Below the pieces are notes generated by a model. It searched no databases and had not been told where the DNA came from. It saw only the letters and a program-made list of their open reading frames with translations. Below are positions 54,575 through 64,000 of a stretch of 64,000 nt of DNA, one piece after another. The translations under genes and the position numbers were made by a program. The stretch comes from Micromonospora sp. HM5-17. GTDB taxonomy: Bacteria; Actinomycetota; Actinomycetes; Mycobacteriales; Micromonosporaceae. Where the stretch lies: the NCBI RefSeq assembly GCF_003762835.1, contig NZ_RJWA01000003.1:310001-374000 (forward strand), written 5' to 3'. The number at the start of each line of letters is the position of its first letter. The stretch's first letter is position 1.

Positions 54575-55996
54575 GTGACGACTCGCCGTACCAATTCCCG
54601 GGCCGACGACCAGCGCGTAACCGCCACCGAGAAGACTCCGGGCCGGGCCCGGGGCGAACGCCGGAGCCGACCGGCCCAGCCGACGGACACCGCGGAGCCC
54701 GGACCATCCACCCGGGCGTTCGTCCTGGACACCTCGGTGCTGCTCTCCGACCCCGGAGCCTTCCACCGGTTCGCCGAACACGAGGTGGTCGTGCCGTTGG
54801 TGGTGATCTCGGAACTGGAGGGGAAGCGCCATCATCCGGAACTGGGGTGGTTCGCCCGACAGTCCCTACGACTCCTCGACGACCTGCGGGTCCGGTACGG
54901 GCGCCTGGACCAGCCGGTGCCGGCCAACGATCAGGGCGGCACGCTGCGGGTGGAGCTGAACCACAGCGACGACGCCGTCCTGCCGCCCGGGTTCCGGACC
55001 GACTCCAACGACGCGCGGATCCTCTCGGTGGCGCTGAACCTGGCCGCCGAGGGCCGGCCGGTCACGCTGGTCAGCAAGGACATGCCGCTGCGGGTCAAGG
55101 CGGCCTCCGTGGGGCTGACCGCCGACGAGTACCGGCACGGCCAGGCCAGTGACCCGACCTGGACCGGCATGGCGGAGCTGGAGCTGACCGAGGAGCAGGT
55201 CAACCGTCTCTACGAGGACGTCTCACTCGACCTGGACGAGGCGGCCGGGTTGCCCTGCCACACGGGGCTGGTGGTGCACTCGCCGCGCGGCTCCGCGCTG
55301 GCCCGGGTGCTGCCCGACAAGACGGTGCGGCTGGTGCGGGGCGACCGCGAGGCGTTCGGCCTGCGCGGCCGCTCGGCCGAGCAGCGGGTGGCCCTCGACC
55401 TCCTGCTCGACGAGTCCATCGGCATCGTCTCGCTCGGCGGGCGCGCCGGAACGGGCAAGTCGGCGCTGGCGCTCTGCGCCGGCCTGGAGGCGGTGATGGA
55501 GCGCCGCCGGCACAAGAAGGTCGTCGTCTTCCGCCCGCTGTACGCCGTGGGTGGCCAGGAGTTGGGCTACCTCCCGGGCACGGAGGCGGAGAAGATGTCG
55601 CCGTGGGCCCAGGCCGTCTTCGACACCCTCGGGGCCGTGGTCCACGAGAACGTGGTGGACGAGGTGCTGTCCCGGGGAATGCTGGAGGTCCTGCCGCTGA
55701 CCCACATCCGGGGGCGGAGCCTGCACGACGCCTTCGTCATCGTCGACGAGGCGCAGTCGTTGGAGCGCGGGGTGCTGCTCACCGTGCTGTCCCGGATCGG
55801 CCAGGGCTCCCGGGTGGTGCTGACCCACGACGTCGCGCAGCGGGACAACCTGCGCGTCGGTCGGCACGACGGCGTCACGGCCGTGATCGAGGCCCTGAAG
55901 GGCCACCCGATCTTCGCGCACGTCACGCTCACCCGGTCGGAGCGGTCGCCCATTGCCGAGGTGGTGACGGACCTGCTGGAGGACATGCCGTTGTAG
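54575..55996 (+). CDS. phoH2: PIN-PhoH fusion protein (PhoH2-type RNA helicase/RNase)
   Basis: A 473-residue protein. A basic disordered N-terminus precedes a PIN ribonuclease domain from about residue 47 ([16 protein letters not shown], later DSNDARIL with the conserved acidic residues). A PhoH ATPase domain from about 265 has Walker [11 protein letters not shown] (about 290) and Walker [10 protein letters not shown] (about 388). PhoH2 proteins couple 5'-3' RNA unwinding to cleavage and behave as toxin-antitoxin-like modules in mycobacteria. GTG 54575 lies 8 nt after GGAG. Alternative starts extend it by eight residues. Confidence 0.93.
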   Translation: MTTRRTNSRADDQRVTATEKTPGRARGERRSRPAQPTDTAEPGPSTRAFVLDTSVLLSDPGAFHRFAEHEVVVPLVVISELEGKRHHPELGWFARQSLRLLDDLRVRYGRLDQPVPANDQGGTLRVELNHSDDAVLPPGFRTDSNDARILSVALNLAAEGRPVTLVSKDMPLRVKAASVGLTADEYRHGQASDPTWTGMAELELTEEQVNRLYEDVSLDLDEAAGLPCHTGLVVHSPRGSALARVLPDKTVRLVRGDREAFGLRGRSAEQRVALDLLLDESIGIVSLGGRAGTGKSALALCAGLEAVMERRRHKKVVVFRPLYAVGGQELGYLPGTEAEKMSPWAQAVFDTLGAVVHENVVDEVLSRGMLEVLPLTHIRGRSLHDAFVIVDEAQSLERGVLLTVLSRIGQGSRVVLTHDVAQRDNLRVGRHDGVTAVIEALKGHPIFAHVTLTRSERSPIAEVVTDLLEDMPL

Positions 55997-56038
55997 CAGG
56001 TGGGGACCGGAAACGTCCGGATCGATGGTGATCTGCGA

Positions 56039-56054
56039 TGTGATGCGGGTCACA
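56039..56054. promoter_or_regulatory. CRP/FNR-type binding site
   Basis: TGTGA-TGCGGG-TCACA is a perfect match to the CRP consensus TGTGA-N6-TCACA. It sits 220 bp before the transglycosylase-like gene and 43 bp after phoH2. A second GGGTCACA half-site is at about 56083. Confidence 0.65.
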
Positions 56055-56273
56055 AAATATGTCACTGCTTCCCCATGGGTCACACCATGCGCAAGGGTGT
56101 CCCTCGAGCGCCCACGCCACCCGGGCATCGTCGGTCATCGGACCCGGGTCCGGCGGTACCGACGACGCCGATCGGAGTCACGACCCGGCCGGGTCGGGGC
56201 GCTTGCGGCGTGACCAGGGAACCCCTCGGGTTTTCATACGCCGCGTCCCTGCCCCCGACGAAGGGAACACTGT
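56055..56273 (+). other. Leader region of the transglycosylase-like gene
   Basis: 219 bp without a gene. It ends in GAAGGGAACACT before the GTG start and includes CCCCTCGGGTTTTCATACG at about 56222. I looked for the conserved blocks of the c-di-AMP (ydaO) riboswitch, common before cell-wall hydrolases, and did not find them. Confidence 0.4.
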
Positions 56274-56960
56274 GTGAGTCGGCTGTGGAGCCGGTTCGGT
56301 GTCCGGGGTCTTGCCGTCGCGCTGCTCCTGGGGGGCGTCGGCGGCGGCTACTACCTCGGCGAGGACCGGGAGGCTCAGCAGCGGAGCATCGACGCCCAGT
56401 CCGTCTACGAAGCGCAGCAGGCCGAATGGGCCCTACTCCGCCAGCAGCGGGCGGCGCACGTCCTGGCGACCCTCGACCAGCGGGCCGCGGAACGGGAGGC
56501 CGCGCGCAAGGCTGCCGAGCTGGCCCGGGCCGCGGCGGCGCGGGCCCGGCAGGCCGAGGAGGCGGCGAGCCGTAAGCGGGAACGCGAACGGGCAGAGAAG
56601 GAGGCCGAGCAGGCGACCAAGCCGTACACCGGCCCGATCCCGGACTCGTGCAACGAGTACAGCGGTAACCGGGCCATCGGGTGTGCGCTGCTGCTCGAGG
56701 CGGGCTTCAAACTGGCCGAGATGCCCTGCCTGGACAAGCTCTGGACCAAGGAGAGCGGCTGGAACCACAGGTCCGCGAACGCATCGACCGGCGCGTACGG
56801 CATTCCCCAGGCGCTGCCGGGAGAGCGGATGGCGAGTGTCGGATCTGACTGGAAGACCAACCCGGCGACCCAGATCAAGTGGGGTCTGGGCTACATCAAG
56901 GGCCGGTACGACACCCCGTGTGGTGCCTGGACGTTCTTCCAGGAAGAGGGCTGGTACTGA
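56274..56960 (+). CDS. Secreted transglycosylase-like (SLT-fold) protein
   Basis: A 228-residue protein. The N-terminal helix (VRGLAVALLLGGVGGGYYLG) is a signal anchor. Residues 30-115 form a coiled coil of Ala/Arg/Glu/Gln. The C-terminal 85 residues (LDKLWTKESGWNHRSANASTGAYGIPQALPG...ATQIKWGLGYIKGRYDTPCGAWTFFQEEGWY) match the lysozyme-like domain of lytic transglycosylases, with the catalytic Glu of TKESGW near residue 159. Two Cys pairs are possible. It probably remodels peptidoglycan. The GTG start follows GAAGGGA. The CRP-type palindrome upstream suggests cAMP-linked control. Confidence 0.88.
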   Translation: MSRLWSRFGVRGLAVALLLGGVGGGYYLGEDREAQQRSIDAQSVYEAQQAEWALLRQQRAAHVLATLDQRAAEREAARKAAELARAAAARARQAEEAASRKRERERAEKEAEQATKPYTGPIPDSCNEYSGNRAIGCALLLEAGFKLAEMPCLDKLWTKESGWNHRSANASTGAYGIPQALPGERMASVGSDWKTNPATQIKWGLGYIKGRYDTPCGAWTFFQEEGWY

Positions 56961-57149
56961 GCGAGCACGACGATCGAGGGGCGCGGACCGGGGTCCGCGC
57001 CCCTCGGCGGTCTCGGGTCCGGTCGGATCCTGCCCCGTCGGTCACCAGGTGAGCGGGTGCATGCTCCTCCCCTTCGCGCCCCTTCCCGCGCCCGGCGGCC
57101 GACCGGCCGTCGCCCCCGGTGGCGGCCGGTCACCGAAGCTGATAGCAAC

Positions 57150-57806
57150 GTGAGGGTGACGTTCAACCCGTACTCCCGGGACCCGCACCGGTTCGGGACG
57201 GAGGCGTTCTACGCCTCCCTCGGCCGGGCGTTCGTGGCCATGTGCGCCGTCGTACCGGTGCTCTTCGCGATCGAGGCGCTGGACGTCTGGCTGAACGCGG
57301 GGTTCGACGCCGGCGCGGGGATCATTCCCCGCCACCTGGAAGGGCTCGACGGTGTCTTCTTCGGCCCCTTCCTGCACCACGGCTGGGACCACCTCTACGG
57401 CAACAGCGTGCCGCTGATCCTGCTCGGCACCTTCGTCCTGGCCGCCGGGGCACGTCGCTTCCTCTACTCCACACTGGTCATCATCGTGGTCAGCGGGCTC
57501 GGGGTCTGGTTCACCGGCTCACCCCAGTCGATCGTGGTCGGGGCGAGTGGCGTCGTCTTCGGATACCTCGGGCTGCTGCTGATGCGCGGCATCGTTGAGC
57601 GGACCTGGTGGAACCTTGCCGTCGTGTTCCTCGTCGGGCTGCTCTACGGCTGGCAGTTGCTGGGGGTGCTTCCGACCGACGAGTTGATCTCCTGGCAGGG
57701 CCACCTCTTCGGACTACTCGGCGGCATGCTCGCCGCGGTGCTCTTCCGTCGGCGTCGTCCACGCGACGACCCGTACCGGTCGGAGTCCACACTGACGCTG
57801 CCCTGA
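57150..57806 (+). CDS. Rhomboid family intramembrane serine protease
   Basis: A 218-residue membrane protein with six helices. The catalytic Ser is in VVGASGVVFGYLG (about residue 133) and the His in SWQGHLFGLLGG (about 184). The early HHGWDHLYGNSVPL segment is the rhomboid helix 2 signature. It cleaves membrane-spanning substrates, unknown here. GTG 57150 gives VRVTFNPYSRDP; GTG 57156 is equally possible. The 189-bp gap before it holds no gene. Confidence 0.93.
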   Translation: MRVTFNPYSRDPHRFGTEAFYASLGRAFVAMCAVVPVLFAIEALDVWLNAGFDAGAGIIPRHLEGLDGVFFGPFLHHGWDHLYGNSVPLILLGTFVLAAGARRFLYSTLVIIVVSGLGVWFTGSPQSIVVGASGVVFGYLGLLLMRGIVERTWWNLAVVFLVGLLYGWQLLGVLPTDELISWQGHLFGLLGGMLAAVLFRRRRPRDDPYRSESTLTLP

Positions 57807-57942
57807 GCGGCCCGATCGGGGAAAGCCTTTCCTCCTGTTCGCGCAGGGGATGGGACGGCTATTGCCCGATTCTCGTCCCGCGCCTACCGTCGACAGCAGC
57901 AAGCCCGTGAGCAGGTCGTAGACGGAGAGCGACGGTGGGAAC

Positions 57943-58911
57943 ATGCGCGAGGTCGATGTCGCGATAATCGGGGCCGGCCCCACCGGGCTCTTCGCCGCGT
58001 ACTACGCGGGCTTCCGCGGTCTGTCGGTCGTGGTCGTCGACGTGCTGCCCGAACCCGGTGGGCAGGTCACCGCGATGTACCCGGAGAAGATGATCTACGA
58101 CGTCGCCGGGTTCCCGTCGATCAAGGGTCGTGACCTGGTGGCCAATCTCGTCAGCCAGGCGTCCGCCTTCAACCCCGAGTACCTGCTCGGCGTCCGCGCC
58201 GATAAGCTGTCGTACCTGGACGGCCAGCCGGTGCTGAGCCTCGCCAACGGCGACGTGCTCCGGTGCGGCGCGATCATCGTCACCGCCGGCCTGGGCAGTT
58301 TCACCCCGCGTCCCCTGCCGGCGGCCGAGAACTTTGTCGGTAGCGGCGTCGTCTTCTTCGTGCCGCACCTCGCCGACCTGGCCGGGCAGAACGTCCTGAT
58401 CGTCGGCGGCGGCGACTCGGCGTTCGACTGGGCGTTGGCCCTGCAGCCGGTGGCCCGCTCGGTCACCCTCGTCCACCGCCGGGAGAGGTTCCGGGCCCAC
58501 GCCGCCACCGTCGACCGGGTACGCCAGCTGCCGGTACGGATCGTGGTCAACGCCGAGGTGACGAGGCTGCACGGCGACGGGGCGGTGACCGGAGCCGACA
58601 TCGCGGTCAAGGGCGGCGGCGTCGAGACGCTGCCGGTCGACACCGTGGTGGCCGCGCTGGGCTTCACCGCCGACCTCGGGCCGCTGACCGAGTGGGGCCT
58701 GGCGCTCGACAGGCGGCACATCGTGGTCGACAGCACGATGCTGACCAACCTGCCGCGGGTCTTCGCCGCGGGCGACATCACCGAGTACCCGGGCAAGGTC
58801 CGACTGATCGCCACCGGCTTCGGCGAGGCCGCGACCGCCGTCAACAACGCCGCCGTGGCGATCGACCCCGCCGCCCACCTCTTTCCCGGGCACTCCTCGG
58901 ACGCGGGCTGA
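57943..58911 (+). CDS. Thioredoxin-reductase-type ferredoxin--NADP+ reductase
   Basis: A 322-residue FAD/NAD(P) enzyme. The FAD motif is GAGPTG (10-15), the NADPH motif VGGGDSAFDWALAL, and the second FAD motif VFAAGDITEYPGKVRLIATGFGEAATAVN. The CxxC pair of thioredoxin reductases is absent, which places it with the YumC-type ferredoxin reductases. The HHRRERFRAH region fits NADPH preference. GGTGGGAAC precedes ATG 57943. No ferredoxin gene is adjacent. Confidence 0.88.
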   Translation: MREVDVAIIGAGPTGLFAAYYAGFRGLSVVVVDVLPEPGGQVTAMYPEKMIYDVAGFPSIKGRDLVANLVSQASAFNPEYLLGVRADKLSYLDGQPVLSLANGDVLRCGAIIVTAGLGSFTPRPLPAAENFVGSGVVFFVPHLADLAGQNVLIVGGGDSAFDWALALQPVARSVTLVHRRERFRAHAATVDRVRQLPVRIVVNAEVTRLHGDGAVTGADIAVKGGGVETLPVDTVVAALGFTADLGPLTEWGLALDRRHIVVDSTMLTNLPRVFAAGDITEYPGKVRLIATGFGEAATAVNNAAVAIDPAAHLFPGHSSDAG

Positions 58912-58966
58912 GCCGACCCCGTCCAGCTCCGCCGGCGCCGGGCGCGGGTGGGGGAGCCGGCTGGCG

Positions 58967-59998
58967 TTACCCCTGCTCCGCGATCGGACGGCCGTCGAAG
59001 TCGACGGCGGAGTAGAGGGCCAGCTTCTCCAGCCGGTGGTACGAGTCGATCACCCGGATGGTGCCGCTCTTCGAACGCATCACGATCGACTGGGTGTACG
59101 CCCCGCCGGCCCGGTACCGCACCCCGCGCAGCAGGTCCCCGGTGGTGATCCCGGTGGCGACGAAGAAGCAGTTGTCCCCGGCCACCAGGTCGTCGGTGGT
59201 GAGCACCCGGTCCAGGTCGTGACCGGCGGCGATCGCCTTCTCCCGCTCCTCGTCGTCCCGGGGCCAGAGCTTGGCCTGCATCATCCCGCCCATGCACTTC
59301 AGCGCGCAGGCGGCGGTGATCCCCTCCGGGGTGCCGCCGATCCCCATCAGGACGTCGACCTCCGACTCGCCACGAGCGGCGGCGATCGCCCCGGCGATGT
59401 CGCCGTCGCTGATGAACCGGATCCCGGCACCGGCCTGCCGGATCTCCCGGACCAGGTCGGCGTGGCGCGGCCGGTCCAGGACGCAGACCGTCACGTCCGA
59501 CACGCTGGAGTTCTTGACCCGGGCGATCCGGCGGATGTTCTCCGCGACCCCGGCCTCGATGTCGACCACGTCCGCGTAGACCGGGCCGACGGCGAGCTTC
59601 TGCATGTAGAAGACGGCACTCGGGTCGAACATCGCCCCCCGCTCGGCGACCGCGAGCACGGCCAGCGCGTTCGGCATGCCCTTGCTCATCAGCGTCGTGC
59701 CGTCGATCGGGTCGACCGCGACGTCGACCTCGGGGCCGGTGCCGTCGCCGACCTGCTCCCCGTTGTAGAGCATCGGGGCGTTGTCCTTCTCGCCCTCGCC
59801 GATCACCACGACGCCCCGCATCGGGATCGAATTGATCAGCTTGCGCATGGCGTCGACGGCGGCTCCGTCGCCGCCCTCCTTGTCGCCCCGGCCAACCCAT
59901 CGGCCCGCCGCCATCGCCGCCGCCTCGGTCACCCGGACCAGGTCGAGCGCCAGGTTGCGGTCGAGATTCTGTGGTACGCGGGTGCGGGTGCTGGTCAT
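58967..59998 (-). CDS. glpX: Class II fructose-1,6-bisphosphatase
   Basis: A 343-residue GlpX enzyme that dephosphorylates fructose 1,6-bisphosphate in gluconeogenesis. Metal and substrate motifs are [21 protein letters not shown] and [27 protein letters not shown] precedes the ATG. Actinobacteria use GlpX as their main FBPase. With pckG in the same window it covers two irreversible gluconeogenic steps. It converges on the ferredoxin reductase. Confidence 0.96.
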   Translation of the reverse strand: MTSTRTRVPQNLDRNLALDLVRVTEAAAMAAGRWVGRGDKEGGDGAAVDAMRKLINSIPMRGVVVIGEGEKDNAPMLYNGEQVGDGTGPEVDVAVDPIDGTTLMSKGMPNALAVLAVAERGAMFDPSAVFYMQKLAVGPVYADVVDIEAGVAENIRRIARVKNSSVSDVTVCVLDRPRHADLVREIRQAGAGIRFISDGDIAGAIAAARGESEVDVLMGIGGTPEGITAACALKCMGGMMQAKLWPRDDEEREKAIAAGHDLDRVLTTDDLVAGDNCFFVATGITTGDLLRGVRYRAGGAYTQSIVMRSKSGTIRVIDSYHRLEKLALYSAVDFDGRPIAEQG

Positions 59999-60183
59999 GT
60001 CGGTTCCTCCTCGCGACGCTGCGGGGTGGCCCGGCGGAGCGCGGCGCGCGCGGCCGGCTATGTCATGGATACTGACACGCTGGTCAACGTAGCGCCGGTT
60101 CGGGGGTGGGAGGCCCCGTTCGCGGGAAGCGGTGACGGGGTGGCCCGGGTGGCGGGAGCCGGCCGGGCTGTCAAGATGGATGG

Positions 60184-60855
60184 GTGGACACCGCCCCGTC
60201 GATCGGCCGTACCCCGGATGACCGCCTGCCCGACCAGCCCGGCGCGGACGGGCCGGACGCGCGTACGGTCGGCCCCGAGGCGCCGGCGGATCCGCCCGGG
60301 GCGGCGGATCCGGAGCACGTCCGGCGGGAGGTCGTGTCGACCGCGATCCGGTCCCAGCGATCGACCAGGGACATCGTCCTCTCGCTGGTGGTGCTGCTGG
60401 TGCCGATCGCGCTCCTGATCGGGTTCGGTCGGGTCTTCCTGGGCGCGGACACGCCGACCGAGATCGATCCGGCGCCGACCGTCCAGCTGGCCCGGGCCGC
60501 GAACGTGTTCCCGGTCAGCGAGGCGACCGGGCTCGGCGACGGTTGGCGTACGGTCAGCGCCGACTTCCGGCGCGGCGACACCGGCGCCACGCTGCGGATC
60601 GGGTACCTCAGCCCGGACGACGACGGGCTGCAGCTGGTGCAGAGCAACGTGCCGGCCGAGGAGCTGATCCCCGCGGAGCTGACCCGGGCCGGCCAGCCGC
60701 AGGGCACGGTCGAGATCGCCGGCCGCGGCTGGCAGCGGTACACGGCACGCGCCGGCGAGCTGGCGCTCGTGTTGCTGGAGCCGGGCCGGACCGTGATCGT
60801 CGTCGGACAGGCCCCGGAGGAGGACCTGCGTCACCTGGCCGCCTCGCTCACGTGA
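60184..60855 (+). CDS. DUF4245 domain membrane protein
   Basis: A 223-residue protein. A Pro/Asp-rich cytoplasmic N-terminus (1-55), one membrane helix (about 66-86, [21 protein letters not shown]) and an extracytoplasmic DUF4245 domain ([34 protein letters not shown]...) make it a type II membrane protein. It is divergent from glpX and sits before xseBA, the same arrangement as Rv1099c-Rv1100 (recalled). The function is unknown. Confidence 0.88.
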   Translation: MDTAPSIGRTPDDRLPDQPGADGPDARTVGPEAPADPPGAADPEHVRREVVSTAIRSQRSTRDIVLSLVVLLVPIALLIGFGRVFLGADTPTEIDPAPTVQLARAANVFPVSEATGLGDGWRTVSADFRRGDTGATLRIGYLSPDDDGLQLVQSNVPAEELIPAELTRAGQPQGTVEIAGRGWQRYTARAGELALVLLEPGRTVIVVGQAPEEDLRHLAASLT

Positions 60856-60938
60856 TCCCGGCCGTACGGCGGCAGGCCGACACGACGTGCCGTGATCCGG
60901 GTCGTCGCGACCGTCGCGCTGCACCCGGGGTTACCGGG

Positions 60939-61178
60939 TCAGGCCGATGCCGACGTGTCGCGGGCCCGGCGGGCGGCCTCGATGCGTGCGCGGGCTCCCT
61001 CGAGCCAGCCCTGGCAGATCTCCACCAGCTGCTCGCCGCGTTCCCACAGCGCCAGTGACTCCTCCAACGAGGTCCCCCCGGCCTCCAGCCGCTCGACCAC
61101 CGACGCCAACTCGGCGCGGGCCTGCTCGTAGCTGAGCCCGCCGTCCGCGCCGTTCGTGTGATCCTTTTCGTCCCTCAT
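60939..61178 (-). CDS. xseB: Exodeoxyribonuclease VII small subunit
   Basis: A 79-residue coiled-coil subunit that stabilises ExoVII, which degrades single-stranded DNA from both ends. The family core is [52 protein letters not shown]. It lies 105 bp downstream of xseA on the same strand. Confidence 0.94.
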   Translation of the reverse strand: MRDEKDHTNGADGGLSYEQARAELASVVERLEAGGTSLEESLALWERGEQLVEICQGWLEGARARIEAARRARDTSASA

Positions 61179-61283
61179 GGTGGTCCCATCTCAGCACACC
61201 GCGGGGATCCCGGTGGGCGCACGTCCGGGCCAGCGTGTCGAGGGCCGCCTGCCGACCCGGCGGGGGCGGTCGGCGCCGTTCGG

Positions 61284-62504
61284 TCAGTTCTCGGCCACCG
61301 CGGTCAGCTCTCCCTCGGCCAGGCGTACCCGGAGCCGGTCTCCGGTGCTCACCTCGTCCGGCGTGCGGACCACGCGGCCGTCGGCGCGCTGCACGATCGC
61401 GTACCCACGGTGCAGGGTCGCGGCCGGGGAGAGCGCGCGGAGCCGGGCCACGGTGTGCCGCAGCTCGTCGGTCGCGAGGCCGAGGCGGTGCCGTACGCAC
61501 CGGTCGGCGCGGTCCCGCAGCGCCGCCACCTCGGTGGCCCGCTGCTCGACCATCACCTGCGGCCGGGCCAGCGCCGGCCGCGACCGCCAGGCGTCCAGGC
61601 GGTGCTGTTCGCGGTCGATCAGCCCGACCACCGCCCGGTCGAGCCGGTCGCGGGCCAGCCGGAGCAGCCGGACCTCCTCGCCAAGATCGGGAACGATCCG
61701 CTTCGCGGCGTCGGTCGGGGTGGAGGCGCGCAGGTCAGCGACGTAGTCGACCAGCGGGGTGTCGGTCTCGTGACCGATCGCGCTGACCACCGGGGTACGG
61801 CAGCCGAAGACCGCCCGGCACAGCGCCTCGTCGGAGAACGGAAGCAGGTCCTCCACGCTGCCCCCGCCCCGGGCGAGCACGATCACGTCGACCTCCGGGT
61901 CCGCGTCGAGCACCCGGAGCGCGTCGATGATCTGGGGAACCGCCGTCGGACCCTGCACCGCCACGTTGATCGTGCGAAACTCCACCGCCGGCCAGCGCCG
62001 CCGGGCGTTGGTCAGCACGTCGCGCTCGGCGGCCGAGGCCCGGCCGGTGATCAGACCGATCCGGCGGGGCAGGAACGGCGGTTGGCGCTTGCGGGAGCGG
62101 TCGAAGAGCCCCTCGGCGGCGAGCAGCCTCTTCAGCTTCTCCAGCCGGGCCAGCAACTCGCCGAGCCCGACCTGCCGGATCTCGTCGGCGCGCAGGCTCA
62201 GCGTGCCCCGAGCGGCGAAGAACTCCGGTCTGGCGTGCAGCACCACCCGGGCACCCTCGGCCAGTTCGGGGGCGCCGGCGTCCAGCACGTCCCGGTTCGT
62301 GGTGACGGTGAGGCTCAGGTCGGCCGACGGGTCGCGGAGGGTGAGGAAGACCGTGGCGGCGCCGGGACGGCGGCTGATCTGTGCCACCTGGCCGTCGACC
62401 CAGACCCAGCCGAGCCTGCCGATCCAGGCGCTCAGCTTCTGGCTGACCACCCGGACCGGCCAGGGCTCCTCGGGCGTACTGCGGGGGATTCCGGAGTCCG
62501 TCAC
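61284..62504 (-). CDS. xseA: Exodeoxyribonuclease VII large subunit
   Basis: A 406-residue catalytic subunit. An OB-fold is at 20-110 ([25 protein letters not shown]). The nuclease core at 125-330 has [33 protein letters not shown] and [27 protein letters not shown]. The coiled-coil C-terminus is followed by the LHRGYAIVQ strand. GTG 62504 is set by a leaderless TACGCT 6 nt upstream. Confidence 0.95.
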   Translation of the reverse strand: MTDSGIPRSTPEEPWPVRVVSQKLSAWIGRLGWVWVDGQVAQISRRPGAATVFLTLRDPSADLSLTVTTNRDVLDAGAPELAEGARVVLHARPEFFAARGTLSLRADEIRQVGLGELLARLEKLKRLLAAEGLFDRSRKRQPPFLPRRIGLITGRASAAERDVLTNARRRWPAVEFRTINVAVQGPTAVPQIIDALRVLDADPEVDVIVLARGGGSVEDLLPFSDEALCRAVFGCRTPVVSAIGHETDTPLVDYVADLRASTPTDAAKRIVPDLGEEVRLLRLARDRLDRAVVGLIDREQHRLDAWRSRPALARPQVMVEQRATEVAALRDRADRCVRHRLGLATDELRHTVARLRALSPAATLHRGYAIVQRADGRVVRTPDEVSTGDRLRVRLAEGELTAVAEN

Positions 62505-62510
62505 CGGGCC

Positions 62511-62695
62511 AGCGTACGGCCGCCGACCGCGTCGACCCCGGAGCCCGGTCGATCGGGGCCGGACCCGACCGGGCCGGATCCGTGAGGTCGCCCTGGTGGG
62601 AGACCCGGGCGGGTCCGCGGTGCCGGCCGCTGACCACCCCGACCGTGCCCTGGGGTACGTCGAGGCGGGGCGAGCGGAGCGACGGCCCGTAGACT
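62511..62695. promoter_or_regulatory. Divergent leaderless promoters of xseA and ispH
   Basis: The minus strand TACGCT (62511-62516) lies 6 nt before GTG 62504. The plus strand TAGACT (62690-62695) lies 6 nt before GTG 62702. The 174 bp between hold no gene. Confidence 0.5.
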
Positions 62696-62701
62696 GGTCG
62701 G

Positions 62702-63724
62702 GTGACCGAGGCTCAGGCGACACTCCAGACCGGCAAGCGCGTCCTGCTGGCCAAGCCCCGCGGCTACTGTGCCGGCGTCGATCGCGCCGTCCAGACCGTC
62801 CAGGAGGCGCTGAAGCTCTACGGACCGCCGATCTACGTCCGCAAGCAGATCGTGCACAACAAGCACGTCGTCGCCACGCTGGAGCGCCAGGGCGCCGTCT
62901 TCGTCGAGGAGAACGAGGAGGTGCCGGAGGGCGCCATCGTGATCTTCTCCGCCCACGGTGTGGCGCCGGAGGTCTACGAGCAGGCGAGGGCGCGGTCCCT
63001 GCGGGCCATCGACGCGACCTGCCCGCTGGTCACCAAGGTGCACCAGGAGGCCCGGCGGTTCGCCGCCGAGGACTACGACATTCTGCTCATCGGGCACGAG
63101 GGGCACGAAGAGGTGATCGGCACCTCGGGCGAGGCGCCGGCGCACATCCAGCTCGTGGACGGGCCGGAGGCCGCCGACCGGGTGACCGTCCGGGACCCGT
63201 CGAGGGTGGTCTGGCTGTCCCAGACGACGCTCTCGGTCGACGAGACGATGGAGACGGTGGCCCGGCTCAAGCGCCGGCTCCCGCTGCTCCAGTCCCCGCC
63301 GAGCGACGACATCTGCTACGCCACGCAGAACCGGCAGCACGTGGTCAAGAAGATCGCGCCCGAGTGCGACGTCGTGATCGTGGTCGGGTCCCGCAACTCC
63401 TCCAACTCCGTACGCCTGGTGGAGGTGGCGTTGGACGCGGGGGCCCGCGCCGGCTACCTGGTCGACTACGCCTCCGAGATCGACGACGAGTGGCTGGCCG
63501 GGGCCGGTACGGTGGGCCTGACCTCCGGGGCGAGCGTGCCGGAGGAACTGGTCCAGGAGGTCCTCGACCACCTCGCCGCGCGCGGCTACACCGACGTGAC
63601 CGAGGTGACCACGGCCCAGGAGCGGCTCACCTTCTCGCTGCCCCAGGAGCTCAAGCGGGACATGCGGGCCGCCGCGGCGGCCCGGGCCGGGGACGGGAAC
63701 GAGCGGCGGGGCGTACCCGTCTGA
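62702..63724 (+). CDS. ispH: 4-hydroxy-3-methylbut-2-enyl diphosphate reductase
   Basis: A 340-residue iron-sulfur enzyme of the non-mevalonate pathway that produces IPP and DMAPP. The three cluster cysteines are Cys23 ([10 protein letters not shown]), Cys107 (DATCPLV) and Cys205 ([10 protein letters not shown]), with HEGHEE and SRNSSNS also present. It supplies the prenyl units used by the cis-prenyltransferase and reductase at 48.8-50.7 kb. GTG 62702 follows TAGACT by 6 nt. Confidence 0.96.
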   Translation: MTEAQATLQTGKRVLLAKPRGYCAGVDRAVQTVQEALKLYGPPIYVRKQIVHNKHVVATLERQGAVFVEENEEVPEGAIVIFSAHGVAPEVYEQARARSLRAIDATCPLVTKVHQEARRFAAEDYDILLIGHEGHEEVIGTSGEAPAHIQLVDGPEAADRVTVRDPSRVVWLSQTTLSVDETMETVARLKRRLPLLQSPPSDDICYATQNRQHVVKKIAPECDVVIVVGSRNSSNSVRLVEVALDAGARAGYLVDYASEIDDEWLAGAGTVGLTSGASVPEELVQEVLDHLAARGYTDVTEVTTAQERLTFSLPQELKRDMRAAAAARAGDGNERRGVPV

Positions 63725-63729
63725 TCAGC

Positions 63730-64000
63730 ATGAAGACCCTGCGGCTCGCCGGGTCCGTGCTCGTCGCCGCGCTGACCCTCACGGCGTGCGGCGAGGCCGG
63801 GCCGACGTCACCAACCGCACCGGGAGGAGCCCCCGTGACCTCGTCCACGTCACCAGACCCGACCGGCTCCGGTCCGGCCACTCCCGCTCCGACGACACCG
63901 CCCACGTCGACCGGTCCGACCCGGGGGAGGCCGCCGTCGCCGGGATCGCCGACGACCCTCAGCGGGGTCGTCCGGGAGGGCGTCGAGGCCGGCTGCTACC
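63730..64000 (+). CDS. Lipoprotein, N-terminal part (cut by window end)
   Basis: The frame starts at ATG 63730, 5 nt after the ispH stop. It encodes a signal peptide (MKTLRLAGSVLVAALTLTAC) with a lipobox Cys at residue 20, followed by a Thr/Pro/Ser-rich linker and the beginning of a domain (TTLSGVVREGVEAGCY). About 90 residues are visible. The domain cannot be identified from this fragment. Tight spacing suggests cotranscription with ispH. Confidence 0.75.
   Translation, partial: MKTLRLAGSVLVAALTLTACGEAGPTSPTAPGGAPVTSSTSPDPTGSGPATPAPTTPPTSTGPTRGRPPSPGSPTTLSGVVREGVEAGCY

Noticed and set aside
54436-55152. A phoAT-like antitoxin gene upstream of phoH2
   Set aside because: A TTAGCGTCTAGGC sequence precedes an ATG, but the frame runs deep into phoH2 out of phase and has no antitoxin-like features, so I could not support it.
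56055-56273. c-di-AMP (ydaO-type) riboswitch before the transglycosylase-like gene
   Set aside because: The conserved sequence blocks of that class are not recognisable in this leader.

Overview
The window is a GC-rich actinobacterial chromosome segment. Third codon positions are almost all G or C, GTG starts are common, and the gene content (propionyl/acetyl-CoA carboxylase with an epsilon subunit, mycosin, PadR/BlaI/TetR regulators, GuaB1, Rv1086-type prenyl synthase) points to the Micromonosporaceae. The genus call is inference. I see no rRNA, tRNA, CRISPR array, transposase, integrase or origin.

Layout. 1-3.8 kb: cytochrome bd oxidase genes cydAB beside a BlaI/M56 regulator pair whose operator-like sites match. 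3.8-10.4 kb: deoxyribose-phosphate and aldehyde catabolism (deoC, an aldehyde dehydrogenase and a catalytically dead-looking partner), uracil salvage (upp), a GPP34 protein and a phosphosugar mutase. 10.5-20.4 kb: a Ser/Thr kinase, a stand-alone acyl-CoA mutase large subunit, an M20 amidohydrolase, a DUF4349 lipoprotein, an MBL hydrolase and small uncharacterised proteins. 20.5-30.5 kb: LpdA-type flavoprotein, DoxX/TetR pair, guaB1, accA, a PadR-controlled ABC exporter, maf. 30.7-40.2 kb: two operons of type VII secretion (ESX)-associated genes, including a mycosin protease but no ESX core, which flank accE, a second Ser/Thr kinase, an M50 protease and a lipoprotein. 40.5-51.7 kb: accD, birA, a PH-domain protein, two GtrA proteins, pckG, a geranylgeranyl-reductase-like enzyme, a short-chain cis-prenyltransferase and otsB. 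52.1-54.1 kb: a small accessory patch with an XRE regulator and three short uncharacterised proteins. 54.6-64 kb: phoH2, a transglycosylase-like protein behind a CRP-type palindrome, rhomboid protease, FNR-like reductase, glpX, DUF4245, xseBA, ispH and a truncated lipoprotein gene.

From memory, the order upp - mutase - M20 amidohydrolase - lpdA - accA - maf - accE - accD - birA - PH protein - GtrA follows M. tuberculosis Rv3309c-Rv3277. The right end follows Rv1086-Rv1110. Against that backbone, the ESX-like genes sit exactly between accD and accE, which are normally adjacent. This is the clearest accessory insertion in the window.

A recurring regulatory theme is a TAnnnT hexamer 6-8 nt before the start codon with no Shine-Dalgarno sequence. 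This is the signature of leaderless transcripts and it settles many start codons. Several regulator/target pairs (BlaI-cyd, PadR-ABC, TetR-DoxX) carry matched operator-like repeats readable directly from the sequence.
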